Source: CAKZSB01 sp964573105
GTDB lineage: Bacteria > Pseudomonadota > Gammaproteobacteria > Granulosicoccales > Granulosicoccaceae
DNA length: 64,000 nucleotides
Direction: 5' to 3'
NCBI GenBank assembly: GCA_964573105.1
Contig: CAZNIS010000023.1
Span: forward strand, 1-64,000
Part shown: in pieces, positions 24,943-34,337 of the stretch
Layout of the letters: each line of letters opens with the position of its first letter
Numbering within the stretch: the stretch's first letter is position 1
Notes under the pieces: model-generated
The model's input: only the letters and a program-made list of their open reading frames with translations
Database searches by the model: none
Told to the model about the DNA's origin: nothing
Translations under genes and position numbers: made by a program

Positions 24943-26829
24943 GTGTGCGGGATAGCGGGATTCACTAGCGGCCAGCTGAATGGCAGCGACGCGAGCAGTC
25001 TGTTGCGTCGAATGGGCGATGCGATACGACACCGCGGCCCGGATGACACTGACACCTTTGTCGAGAACGAGGTGGGTCTTTGCCATCGACGCCTCAGTAT
25101 TATCGATCTGAGCGAAACTGGCCGGCAACCGATGGAGTCGGCCTCCGGGCGTTTCGTCATGGTCTACAACGGCGAGATCTATAACTTCCCCGTATTGCGC
25201 GAGGAGCTGGAAGCGGACGGTGTCAGGTTTCGCGGCACCTCGGATTCCGAGGTGGTGCTGGCGTTGTACGAGCGCGAAGGAGAGGCCTGTCTGTCTCGGC
25301 TCAACGGCATGTTTGCGCTGGCCATCTGGGATCGCCACGATCGTTCATTGTTTTTGGCGCGTGATCGCCTGGGCAAAAAGCCACTTTATTACTACAACGC
25401 TGGCGGGCGTTTTGTCTTCGCCTCAGAGATCAAGGCAATCCTTTGTGATCCTGCCGTCGATCGCAATGTGCGGGACGATGCGGTAGCTGACTACTTCGCC
25501 TATCAGTACGTACCCGATCCCAAATCGATTTTCGAGAACATTCACAAGTTGCCGCCGGGGCACTGGATGCGGGTGCGTGGCAGCGACGTGAAAATATCGC
25601 AGTACTGGACGCTGGATTTCACCCGTGCGGCACGCGAATCGAATAGTGAGCAGATTCAGCACCAATTGCTCGAGCTGGTCGAGGACAGCGTTGCCTGTAG
25701 AATGATCAGCGATGTGCCGCTGGGCGCTTTTCTCAGTGGCGGCGTGGATTCGAGTGCGGTCGTCGCAATGATGGCCAGGAACAGTTCGAAACCCGTCACG
25801 ACCTGTGCCATCGGTTTTGACTCGCAGGAATTCGACGAGGTGCATTTTGCCCGCAAGGTCGCGACGCAATTCAGCACCGACCATCATGAGTTTACCGTTC
25901 GCGAGAATGTCGCAGACAACCTGCTGGATATCGCCGCTTTCTTCGATGAGCCGTTCAGCGATCCCTCATTTGTGCCCAGCTATTTCGTCTCGCAGCTCGC
26001 CCGACGCCAGGTTACCGTAGCGCTGGCGGGGGACGGCGGTGATGAAAACTTTGCAGGCTATGGCAAGTACCAGATAGACAGAACAGAAAATCGACTGCGA
26101 TCAATGGTACCCGGTGTTGTGCGTCGATCCATTCTGCCAGGCCTGTCCCGTGCGATGCGGGGTAGTGCCATCGACGTGTTTCGCCGCGGCGGCAGTCTAA
26201 TGCAATCGCTATCGGTTGAGCCGGATCGCGGTTTTTTCATGACCAATTCGTTTTTTCGGCCCGGGCTGTGGGGTGAGGGGCTCTCGGAGCGCTTTGCCAG
26301 ACAGATTCGCGATTATGATCCAGCGGACATCACGCGCCAACTCTACCGTGAGGCACCGGCAGACGATCATCTTTCTCGGCTGCTCTACACCGACATTAAA
26401 AGCTATTTGCCAGGCGACATCCTGGTTAAAGTCGATCGCATGAGTATGGCCAATTCGCTTGAGACGAGAGCGCCGTTGCTCGATTACCGTGTCGTGGAGT
26501 ATGCCGCCTCTATCCCGTCAGGTCTCAAGCTGGTAGGGAACAATGGCAAACACATCTTCAAAAAGTCGCTGGAGGGCCTGCTGACGGACGAAACTCTGTA
26601 TCGCAAAAAGATGGGTTTTTCGGTGCCACTGGCCGACTGGCTGCGGTCCGAGATTAAAGAAGTCGCGGAACAATATCTTTTTCTCTCCGATGGTGGATTG
26701 CAGCACTACTTCAACCGGTCGACCATTCAATCTATCTGGTCAAATCATCAGTCAGGCTCGCATGACTTCTCGCAGGAGCTTTGGAGCATGCTGGTGTTTG
26801 AATTGTGGTGGCAGCGCTATGTTGCCTGA
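24943..26829 (+). CDS. asparagine-synthase-like amidotransferase of the XrtA-EPS system
   Basis: A 628-residue glutamine-dependent amidotransferase. Starting at GTG 24943, it begins MCGIAGFTSG, giving the N-terminal nucleophile Cys2 of class II amidotransferases. HRGPDD and FVMVYNGEIYNF follow. The synthetase half has the PP-loop SGGVDSSAVVAMM and DRMSMANSLETRAPLLD. In exosortase-type EPS loci such enzymes are thought to amidate a uronic-acid residue of the polymer rather than make free asparagine. First gene of the rightward biosynthetic set. Confidence 0.92.
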   Translation: MCGIAGFTSGQLNGSDASSLLRRMGDAIRHRGPDDTDTFVENEVGLCHRRLSIIDLSETGRQPMESASGRFVMVYNGEIYNFPVLREELEADGVRFRGTSDSEVVLALYEREGEACLSRLNGMFALAIWDRHDRSLFLARDRLGKKPLYYYNAGGRFVFASEIKAILCDPAVDRNVRDDAVADYFAYQYVPDPKSIFENIHKLPPGHWMRVRGSDVKISQYWTLDFTRAARESNSEQIQHQLLELVEDSVACRMISDVPLGAFLSGGVDSSAVVAMMARNSSKPVTTCAIGFDSQEFDEVHFARKVATQFSTDHHEFTVRENVADNLLDIAAFFDEPFSDPSFVPSYFVSQLARRQVTVALAGDGGDENFAGYGKYQIDRTENRLRSMVPGVVRRSILPGLSRAMRGSAIDVFRRGGSLMQSLSVEPDRGFFMTNSFFRPGLWGEGLSERFARQIRDYDPADITRQLYREAPADDHLSRLLYTDIKSYLPGDILVKVDRMSMANSLETRAPLLDYRVVEYAASIPSGLKLVGNNGKHIFKKSLEGLLTDETLYRKKMGFSVPLADWLRSEIKEVAEQYLFLSDGGLQHYFNRSTIQSIWSNHQSGSHDFSQELWSMLVFELWWQRYVA

Positions 26830-26859
26830 ACCACTGCCGATCGCACAGGTGGCATCGCG

Positions 26860-28014
26860 ATGATTGAACAGCGATTTAACACGGTGGCGGATGATCCGGT
26901 CCTCGATGATCGTGTTACTCGGGTACTGCACGTTACCTATGATATGGGCATTGGTGGCACCGAGCAGGTAATCTGTCAGCTGCTGGATGGGCTGGATCCA
27001 CAGCAATACGTGTGTGAAATCGCCTGTATTGAAGACAACATCGGGCCGCTGGGTGAAAGGTTGCAGGCTGATGGCGTATTGATTCATACATTGAATCGTG
27101 TGCCCGGTTTTGATCGTTCTCTGGTGCGCAAGCTGCGACAGATCTACCGTTCCAGTTCGATCGATGTGGTTCACTGTCATCAGTACACGCCCTATGTGTA
27201 CGGTGTGCTGGCGGCGATGCTGACCGGCGTTAAAGTAGTGTTTACCGAGCACGGGCGCCACTATCCCGATCGCTATTCCTGGAAGCGGCGACTGGTCAAT
27301 CCGATTCTCAATACACTGACGGCGCGCATCGTAGCCATTTCGGAGGCCACCGCAGATGCGCTGGCGCATTTTGAGTGGTTTCGTCGCGGCGGCATCAGCG
27401 TCGTGTACAACGGTATGGCGGCGGGGCAGCGGGATCCGCATCGAGCCAAACGTCGCGAGCACGGCATCGCCGATGACAAGCTCGTTTACGGCACGATCTC
27501 GCGGTTTGATGCCGTGAAGAATCTGCCGCTATTAGTCAATGCATTCGCACAGGTGTGCCGCAGCAACCCCGGTGTGGTGCTGCTGCTGGTCGGCGACGGT
27601 GATGAGCGATCGGCGATTGAACAGCTGGTGCGCGAACTGGGGATTGAACACGCTGTTGTTTTTTGTGGCTACCAAACGGACACAGCCGCCTACATGTCGG
27701 CGATCGATGTATTTTTGTTGCCTTCCCTTACTGAGGGGACATCCATGACGTTGCTTGAGGCCATGTCAATGAGCGTATGTTGTATCGTCACGGATGTCGG
27801 CGGAAATCCAGAGATTGTCGAGCGAGACAAAACCGGACTGGTTGTACCGAGTGCCGATCTCGGTGCGCTGGTAGAGGCGATGCGTACTGTGGCTGAAGAC
27901 GAGTCAACGAGAGGCACGCTGGCGCGCAACGGCAGCGAACGGTTTCACAACAAATTCACGCTGACGAACATGATTGAACAGTATCACCAACTGTATCAAT
28001 CGCTACGGCATTGA
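26860..28014 (+). CDS. glycosyltransferase family 4 (XrtA-EPS type)
   Basis: A 384-residue GT-B glycosyltransferase. The N-terminal acceptor domain starts VLHVTYDMGIGGTEQVIC. The middle contains VHCHQYTPYVYGVLAA and the C-terminal donor domain has TISRFDAVKNLPLLV and PSLTEGTSMTLLEAMS with the conserved Glu residues. It adds a sugar to the lipid-linked repeat unit on the cytosolic face. It lies 30 bases after the amidotransferase gene. Confidence 0.92.
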   Translation: MIEQRFNTVADDPVLDDRVTRVLHVTYDMGIGGTEQVICQLLDGLDPQQYVCEIACIEDNIGPLGERLQADGVLIHTLNRVPGFDRSLVRKLRQIYRSSSIDVVHCHQYTPYVYGVLAAMLTGVKVVFTEHGRHYPDRYSWKRRLVNPILNTLTARIVAISEATADALAHFEWFRRGGISVVYNGMAAGQRDPHRAKRREHGIADDKLVYGTISRFDAVKNLPLLVNAFAQVCRSNPGVVLLLVGDGDERSAIEQLVRELGIEHAVVFCGYQTDTAAYMSAIDVFLLPSLTEGTSMTLLEAMSMSVCCIVTDVGGNPEIVERDKTGLVVPSADLGALVEAMRTVAEDESTRGTLARNGSERFHNKFTLTNMIEQYHQLYQSLRH

Positions 28015-28077
28015 TAGTCAAACGATCACAGCGGTGCTGCCGGCACGGCCACTTGACACCGAACAGACGCCTATCGA

Positions 28078-30771
28078 TTGCGCGCTCTCTGGCAGCTTGT
28101 AGCTGCGTCGCCTGTGGTGTGCCTGTTTTTTGGTCTGATCATCCCGTTGGATTGCGCTTCGGCAATGCACATAAATGATGCACCACCAATGAATCCTATC
28201 GCCCTACACATCAAACGTATATCGGATACGGCGGCCACCGGCCAGCCGCTGTCCATTGGCGTGCCGTTGCCCCGCGGATACGCTGCTACTGTGCAGCAAC
28301 TTCAACTGCGCGATCTGAATGACGAGCCGATTAACTGCGATTTATCGGTCAGCCAAACCTGGCCTGATGGTAGTCCGCGTTGGGTACTGGTGCGATTTGC
28401 TATCACCGAAGGGCTTGCTACCGCGCAACTCGTATCCACTGCGTCAGACCACACGCCGCAAAATCCCTTTGAGGTAGTGGAAGGGCCTGAAGAGATCAGC
28501 GTTAGGGCGGGAGAGTACGAATTTCTACTTGCGCGTGACGGACGCGGCATGTTGCCTCGGGTGATGAATAATGGCTACCTGGTATGGGGTGGCAAGGTCG
28601 CCGATCACAGGATCTGTGTAACGGATGATCAGGGTGTTGAGATCGACCTTGAAACAGAGTCGATGGCGATGGAGTCTGTCGGCGCTCACAGCGTGCGCTG
28701 GCACGTACGCGCTAAGTGTCTCACACCGGCTCACCAGCCGGTGTCTATTGATCTTCATTTCACCCTCAGCGCAGAGAGGGTTCTAAGCTGTCGCTGTGTC
28801 GTCCATAACGGCGCACGAGCCAGGCACGCCGGTGGTCTTTGGGATTTAGGTGATCCGGGTTCATTTATGTTCCGGGCACTGAAACTATGTGTCAGCCACA
28901 GCGCGGATCGAATCGCGATCAGAACGCGTTGTGGAGAAAAGTGGCACAGTGCAGACGCTGCCAGCGAGATTGGTATTTTGCAGTCTTCCAGTGGGGGCGA
29001 AAACTGGCAGAGCCCGGTGCACGTCGATGCCGAAGGCCAATTACCCGCGATAATGACCGGGCAACCCAATGGTTACCGATTGACCGTCGATGACAATGTC
29101 GCGGAGCAGGGCGCGCGCTGTCAGCCGGTCGTTGATATTGCGGGTGGTAACGTTGCGCGGTATCAGGCATCGTTGCAAGACTATTGGCAAAACTTCCCGT
29201 CTGGCCTGCGGTGTAGTGCAGACGCGCTGGTGTGCCAGTTGTTTCCCGACGGTGGATCATCGCCACATGAGCTGCAGGCCGGAGAACGCAAAGGGCAATC
29301 GATTCACTTTTCCTTCGGCGATGATTCTGACGCACTGGATTGGGTCGAAAATCGTGCGATCGTGGTGTTGGAACCAGCGGTTTATCAGCAGGCTTGTGCG
29401 CTGAGGTACAGCGACGGGGAGCCGCTTGACCGTGGCTACGATGACCTGCTGGAGATCGGGCTTAGCGAAACGGCAGGCTATGTAGCAAAACGCGAAGCCG
29501 TTGACGAATACGGATGGCGGCACTACGGAGAGATTTACGCCGATCACGAGACGGCCTTCGATGACGGCGACGGCGTTTTCGTCTCTCACTACAACAATCA
29601 ATACGACCCTGTATACGGATTCGCACGTCAGTTTGCGCTCAGTGCTGATCCACGCTGGTACGACCTGATGCAGACGCTGGCAAGTCATGTGATGGACATC
29701 GATGTGTATCGTACCGAACTTGATCGCGCCGAGTACAACAATGGTTTGTTCTGGCACACGGATCACTACAAGCAAGCCCACACTTGCACGCACCGGACAT
29801 TTTCACGCCACCAGTACGCATCTGACTGGTCCGGCCCGATGGGCGGTGGCCCCGGTCCGGAACACTGCTATACGTCGGGTTTGAAGCTCTACTACCTGAT
29901 GACAGGTGATCGCGAGGCACGTGAAACGGTGCTAGGGCTGGCGGCCTGGATAACGGCATACTACGAGGGCGGAAATACGCTGGTAGAGCGATGCCTTGGC
30001 ACTCGACAGGATCTGCACCAGACACTGACACTGCTAAAAGGCAATAAAACCTTTCGCTATAGATATCCGTTTAGCCGCGGCACGGGAAATTACATTCGCG
30101 CATTGCTGGATAGTTTTGAGCTGACCGGTGATAATGACTATCTTACGCGCGCTGAAACGGTCATACGCCACACATTTGGGCCGTCCGATGATATTGCCAT
30201 GCGCGGGCTTGAAGACGTTGAGCACACCTGGTTCTACACCGTCTTTCTACAGGAAGTCGCGCATTACCTCGATGTAAAGCGCGAGCAGGGTACCTTTGAC
30301 ACGGCGTTTGAATATGCGCGTCAAGGGCTTTTGCACTATGCCCGCTGGATGGTCGAGCATGAGGGGCCAAGCCTCGATTACGACAAGCTCGAGTATCCCA
30401 ACGCGACCTGGGTGGCTCAGGATATTCGTAAAGTTGAAGTCCTCTATGCCGCCTATTGCTACGCGACTGATCAGCGTGAAAGTTTTCTGCAGCGAGCTGT
30501 TTTCTTTCGCGACTATGTGATATCTGAGCTTCGAAAATCAGATACGGCTCACTACGCTCGAATTCAGATCATTCTTTTGCAGAACCACGGGCCTTCCGGG
30601 TTACTACATCTCGAGCGCGCCACGGAGGCCTACTCCGAAGCGCTTATTGAGGACGATTGCTTTCAGTCGGTGGCAGGAATACTGGGTGAGGCTGCAGGCC
30701 GATGGGGGCGTGCGCTGGCACGGTTCAACCCCGCGCGGGAAATTCGCTGGCTGAGAACAAGATTTCAATGA
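28078..30771 (+). CDS. large carbohydrate-active-type protein, possibly PcRGLX/YetA-like
   Basis: The 897-residue product has a possible signal sequence (a hydrophobic stretch from about 8 to 28) and a beta-rich N-terminal half. The C-terminal half (about 480-880) has repeated helical segments with many aromatic and His residues: EYGWRHYGEIYADHE, SHYNNQYDPVYGFARQF, HTCTHRTFSRHQY. These resemble an alpha/alpha toroid as in rhamnogalacturonan-lyase-like PcRGLX/YetA proteins. That comparison is from memory. It might trim or cleave the exopolysaccharide. The start codon is TTG and no ribosome site is clear. Its stop overlaps the next start (ATGA). Confidence 0.72.
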   Translation: MRALWQLVAASPVVCLFFGLIIPLDCASAMHINDAPPMNPIALHIKRISDTAATGQPLSIGVPLPRGYAATVQQLQLRDLNDEPINCDLSVSQTWPDGSPRWVLVRFAITEGLATAQLVSTASDHTPQNPFEVVEGPEEISVRAGEYEFLLARDGRGMLPRVMNNGYLVWGGKVADHRICVTDDQGVEIDLETESMAMESVGAHSVRWHVRAKCLTPAHQPVSIDLHFTLSAERVLSCRCVVHNGARARHAGGLWDLGDPGSFMFRALKLCVSHSADRIAIRTRCGEKWHSADAASEIGILQSSSGGENWQSPVHVDAEGQLPAIMTGQPNGYRLTVDDNVAEQGARCQPVVDIAGGNVARYQASLQDYWQNFPSGLRCSADALVCQLFPDGGSSPHELQAGERKGQSIHFSFGDDSDALDWVENRAIVVLEPAVYQQACALRYSDGEPLDRGYDDLLEIGLSETAGYVAKREAVDEYGWRHYGEIYADHETAFDDGDGVFVSHYNNQYDPVYGFARQFALSADPRWYDLMQTLASHVMDIDVYRTELDRAEYNNGLFWHTDHYKQAHTCTHRTFSRHQYASDWSGPMGGGPGPEHCYTSGLKLYYLMTGDREARETVLGLAAWITAYYEGGNTLVERCLGTRQDLHQTLTLLKGNKTFRYRYPFSRGTGNYIRALLDSFELTGDNDYLTRAETVIRHTFGPSDDIAMRGLEDVEHTWFYTVFLQEVAHYLDVKREQGTFDTAFEYARQGLLHYARWMVEHEGPSLDYDKLEYPNATWVAQDIRKVEVLYAAYCYATDQRESFLQRAVFFRDYVISELRKSDTAHYARIQIILLQNHGPSGLLHLERATEAYSEALIEDDCFQSVAGILGEAAGRWGRALARFNPAREIRWLRTRFQ

Positions 30772-31940
30772 GCAGACAAATGACAATGAATGCGCCCGCA
30801 GCACCTGCCGATGCCGGCGAAATAAGTAGCAATCTGGTTAAACCCGTTAAGGTGCTGCACTTCATCTGTTCCACCGGTTTCTATGGTGCCGAGAAGTGGA
30901 TCCTGGCGCTGGCAAACAACGCCGACGCGGGTTTGGTCGACTCCGAGCTGGTGGTCACGCGCGAAAGCGTGGATCACGATCTTGAGCTAACGCGGGAGTT
31001 CAAGCGCCTCGGACTGCCTGCACATGAACTACCCATGAACGGACGGTTCGACTTTCGTGTTGTCAGTCAATTGGTCAAACTGATCAGGCAGCGTGGCATT
31101 GAAGTCATTCACTGTCACGGATACAAATCCGACATCATCGGCGTGATTGCTGGTCGCATCGCTGGTGTCAAATGTATATCTACGCCACACGGCTTCGAAA
31201 CCACAGTAGATTGGAAGCTCAATCTGTTTATTAAGCTCGGCTGCGTCAGTCTGCGTTTTTTTGATTTCGTCGTTCCACTATCGCCGGAATTAGAGAGTGA
31301 CGTCCGGGGGATGAAGGTATCAGATAAAAAAATCCGCTATATCCGCAACGCGGTGGATCTGAAAGGGATCGAATTCCGTGGTGCACGCAAGGATGCCGGT
31401 GGTGCAAAGAAAATTGGTTTTATCGGGCAGATGATTGAGCGTAAAAATGTACGCGATTTGCTGGATGTGTTTGATGCCGTGGCGCAGGATACAACCGATG
31501 TGAGCTTGTGTCTGTTGGGCGACGGTGCGAGTCGAGCCGAATACGAAGCCTACGCGGCCGGTCTGGCCAGCGCCGATGCGATAGAATTTACCGGGTTTGT
31601 CAACAACCCTCTCGAATACCTAAAGACCTTCGACTTATTTGTCATGAGTTCGCAGCTGGAAGGTATTCCAAGATGCCTGATGGAGTCGATGGCAATGGGA
31701 GTTCCGGTGGCAGCCTATGACATACCTGGCATCGACCAATTGATCGAACACAAGGCTACCGGATTACTGGCGCCCTTTGGCGACAAGCGAGCGCTAGAGG
31801 CCTGTTGGCGGGAGTTGCTGGGCGATGCCGCACTAAGTGAGCAAATTGCAATCGCGGCGCACAATCGTATCAACAGGTTGTACTCCGCATCGCGTATGGC
31901 CAGGGAGTACACCGAGTTGTACCAGGAAATCTGTCGCTAG
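30768..31940 (+). CDS. glycosyltransferase family 4
   Basis: A 390-residue GT-B transferase. It shows VLHFICSTGFYGAEKWILAL at the start, then VIHCHGYKSDIIGVIAGR, IGFIGQMIERKNVRDLLDVF and MSSQLEGIPRCLMESMAMGVPV. The ATG at 30768 overlaps the previous stop as ATGA, so translation is probably coupled to the large protein upstream. It belongs to the same class as the transferase at 26860 but is clearly a different gene. It transfers a sugar in repeat-unit assembly. Confidence 0.91.
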   Translation: MSRQMTMNAPAAPADAGEISSNLVKPVKVLHFICSTGFYGAEKWILALANNADAGLVDSELVVTRESVDHDLELTREFKRLGLPAHELPMNGRFDFRVVSQLVKLIRQRGIEVIHCHGYKSDIIGVIAGRIAGVKCISTPHGFETTVDWKLNLFIKLGCVSLRFFDFVVPLSPELESDVRGMKVSDKKIRYIRNAVDLKGIEFRGARKDAGGAKKIGFIGQMIERKNVRDLLDVFDAVAQDTTDVSLCLLGDGASRAEYEAYAAGLASADAIEFTGFVNNPLEYLKTFDLFVMSSQLEGIPRCLMESMAMGVPVAAYDIPGIDQLIEHKATGLLAPFGDKRALEACWRELLGDAALSEQIAIAAHNRINRLYSASRMAREYTELYQEICR

Positions 31941-31957
31941 CAAAAAGCTGTTGCTTG

Positions 31958-33463
31958 CTACGGCAGGTTTTTCGCCACATGCGGGCCGATAAAGTTAGCA
32001 AGTGCTACTGGTAGACGTTTCCAGATATTGATCACCAGTTGATACTTTGGATTCTGCGGGTTGACTTCCGGTAGTTCGTCAGTGTCATTCAACCAGTAGT
32101 GCCAGTACAGCTGGTGTTCCTGCGCACCCCACTGACGCTTAAATTTGTGTGTGCTGGCGCCGATCGACGAACGACCAAAGTCAAAGAACGAATGACCCAG
32201 CTCAATGGCTTTTGCCAGAACTGAGCGATACAGAAACATATTGGCACCCAGATGATTGAACTCGCGCAGCGACGATGCCCAGGGGATCTCGAGTTTGTCG
32301 TTGTGTGCGATTAAAAATCCGGCCGCTAGTGGCTTTTCGCCCTGATAAACCACCGCAATCGAGGTTTTCTCGGGAAACGTGCGGATGATATCGCTGAAGA
32401 ATCGGCGACTGTACACAGGTGTGCCCAGGTCCCGCATGTTGCGGCTGAACACCTGGTAGAAGCTGCTCACAAGTTCTTCGCCGCCGAACTTGAAGATCAG
32501 ACCGTGGCTGCTCGCGCGCTTGACCTGGGCTCGCAGTTTGCTTCCAAGTTCCCGGTCCAGCGCTTCGTCGCTTGTTGGTAACGGCAGAATCATCGACACT
32601 TTATGTGTTTTGGTTGCGGCCGCGTTCTGATTGCCGGTGTCGCGCAGCTCGACATGGCTCGCGCCAAGCTCTCTGGATAGTTGCTGGGCGACAGCTGGCA
32701 ATTGTCTGGCAGTAGCCGCGTCATCGGCGAGCACGCCCGAATAGTTAACGTAAGGCAATGAAATCAGCGACGAGCCAAACAGTGCGCTCTTTATGTGAAT
32801 CAATGGCAGTACGCCAACGATCCTGCCTGACTGTCGCGCGATCAGGTAGTGTGGATTGTGCCCGAAATTGTCATATATCAATTGATGCCATCTGGCGTCG
32901 TGATAGGCGGTCGATCGGCTGTGTTGTTTTACGTAGGTCTGCCACTCTTCGTGTGGGAACGGCTGCTCACAGGATACTTTCAGGTCGTTGCCGGCAGCTG
33001 TGTTCGTGTCGTAATCGGTGGCCCGAAAATGCTCGGGCATCTGCGATGACGGCTCTGCTGGTTCGTCAGTGCCAATGTTTTGTTCCAGTCGCGTCATGCA
33101 CTCGGCGATGGTATCGTCCAGCTCCGAGATCTGGCCGCTAATCGTTGCCACTTGTGCGATGATCGGTTCGGCTGCCTGGCCGGCCTTTTTTGCGGCGCCA
33201 ATCTCGCGTGACATTTTCTTGCGATCCACTTGCAGTTGTTCGCTGGCCTGAATCAGCTTGAGTACTTTGCCAACCAGTTCCACAGTCAATTGTGCGCTAG
33301 CATTCGCCGCGACATAGGCAGTAGGTTCTGTACCAATTATTTTGGCAAGTTGGTGTCGGTATTTTGGCATTTGCGCATTGTCAGGGAATGGAGTCGGGGC
33401 GATTAGATGGCGCCTTAAAACAGAATCTGAAGGCCCAGAGTTCACTCGCAGATTTCCGGCCAT
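31958..33463 (-). CDS. FemAB-type GNAT protein of the XrtA-EPS system with N-terminal coiled coil
   Basis: A 501-residue protein. The C-terminal 340 residues are the FemAB/XrtA-associated acyltransferase fold: YHDARWHQLIYDNFGHNPHY, VGVLPLIHIKSALFGSSLIS, KLRAQVKRASSHGL and HSFFDFGRSSIGASTHKFKR. FemAB enzymes use aminoacyl-tRNA as amino-acid donor. Residues about 59-130 form a charged coiled coil that reads much like the seryl-tRNA synthetase N-terminal arm (RKKMSREIGAAKKAGQ, then AEPIIAQVATISGQI). The usual family length is about 330-350, so roughly 150 residues are extra. It is on the strand opposite to its neighbours. An alternative start lies at 33370. Confidence 0.87.
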   Translation of the reverse strand: MAGNLRVNSGPSDSVLRRHLIAPTPFPDNAQMPKYRHQLAKIIGTEPTAYVAANASAQLTVELVGKVLKLIQASEQLQVDRKKMSREIGAAKKAGQAAEPIIAQVATISGQISELDDTIAECMTRLEQNIGTDEPAEPSSQMPEHFRATDYDTNTAAGNDLKVSCEQPFPHEEWQTYVKQHSRSTAYHDARWHQLIYDNFGHNPHYLIARQSGRIVGVLPLIHIKSALFGSSLISLPYVNYSGVLADDAATARQLPAVAQQLSRELGASHVELRDTGNQNAAATKTHKVSMILPLPTSDEALDRELGSKLRAQVKRASSHGLIFKFGGEELVSSFYQVFSRNMRDLGTPVYSRRFFSDIIRTFPEKTSIAVVYQGEKPLAAGFLIAHNDKLEIPWASSLREFNHLGANMFLYRSVLAKAIELGHSFFDFGRSSIGASTHKFKRQWGAQEHQLYWHYWLNDTDELPEVNPQNPKYQLVINIWKRLPVALANFIGPHVAKNLP

Positions 33464-33721
33464 GATTCAGGTTGTCGTCGGCAGTTCTGTATTGCTGGGT
33501 ATGAGGGACCCGCAAAGGTCGCGTGGAACAATTATTGTGTGTTGAGCACGATTGTCAGCGGGGCGAAATATAGCCCGCTCCTACTCAAACTCATTCAAAG
33601 GAATAATGTTGCTACAGCCTTTCGTTGATCATTTCAAAAACGGCTGCCGGATAATTCATCTCGAATATGGTTCCAGAGCGAGCGTGTCGTCTGAGCTCGT
33701 GTCGCAGTTTGAGCCGGCTGT

Positions 33722-34303
33722 ATGAAAGAACTGCTCAAACAAGCGGTGCGAGGGCTGTGCTGCGTCATAATTCTGCCGGTATATCTGGGCTATTTGCTTG
33801 CAGCGGCAGCGGGCAACCGGGATTCGGCATTCTCTGGCGCTTCTCAACTGGTGAGTATGCTCCCGGGGATATTCGGTGTGTACCTGCGCAATGCTTTCTT
33901 CTGGATGGCCATGCAGCACTGTGAACTAGGGGTATTTATCGGCTTTGGTGTGCTGTTCTCTCAACAAAGGACCGAAGTAGCCGAGGGTGTCTACATCGGA
34001 CCGCAATGCAATATCGGCTTGTGTCGGATTGGGCAAGGCGTTCTGCTGGGTAGTGGTGTTCATCTTCTCAGTGGAAAACATCAACACAGCTTTAGTGATC
34101 TGGACACGCCGATTCAACAACAAGGTGGCACATACTCGAAGATTTCAATCGGTGATGACTCGTGGATTGGGAACGGCGCTTTGGTTATGGCCGATGTTGG
34201 CCGTAAGTGTATTGTCGGGGCAGGGGCGGTGGTGACCAGTCCTGTGGAAGATTTCTCTATTGTCGCGGGAAACCCGGCAGTGATAGTGAAGAAGAGACAG
34301 TGA
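33722..34303 (+). CDS. hexapeptide-repeat acetyltransferase, membrane-associated
   Basis: A 193-residue protein with one or two hydrophobic N-terminal segments (about 10-30) and a left-handed beta-helix built of hexapeptide repeats: VYIGPQCNIGLCRIGQGVLLG, KISIGDDSWIGNGALVM and KCIVGAGAVVTSPV. The catalytic His is probably in SGKHQHSF. It likely O-acetylates a sugar of the exopolysaccharide, like the WcaF/WbbJ-type enzymes. It is 35 bases upstream of the flippase gene. Confidence 0.85.
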   Translation: MKELLKQAVRGLCCVIILPVYLGYLLAAAAGNRDSAFSGASQLVSMLPGIFGVYLRNAFFWMAMQHCELGVFIGFGVLFSQQRTEVAEGVYIGPQCNIGLCRIGQGVLLGSGVHLLSGKHQHSFSDLDTPIQQQGGTYSKISIGDDSWIGNGALVMADVGRKCIVGAGAVVTSPVEDFSIVAGNPAVIVKKRQ

Positions 34304-34337
34304 AAGAATACCTTAGCCGCACATCGAGCAGCGTCCG

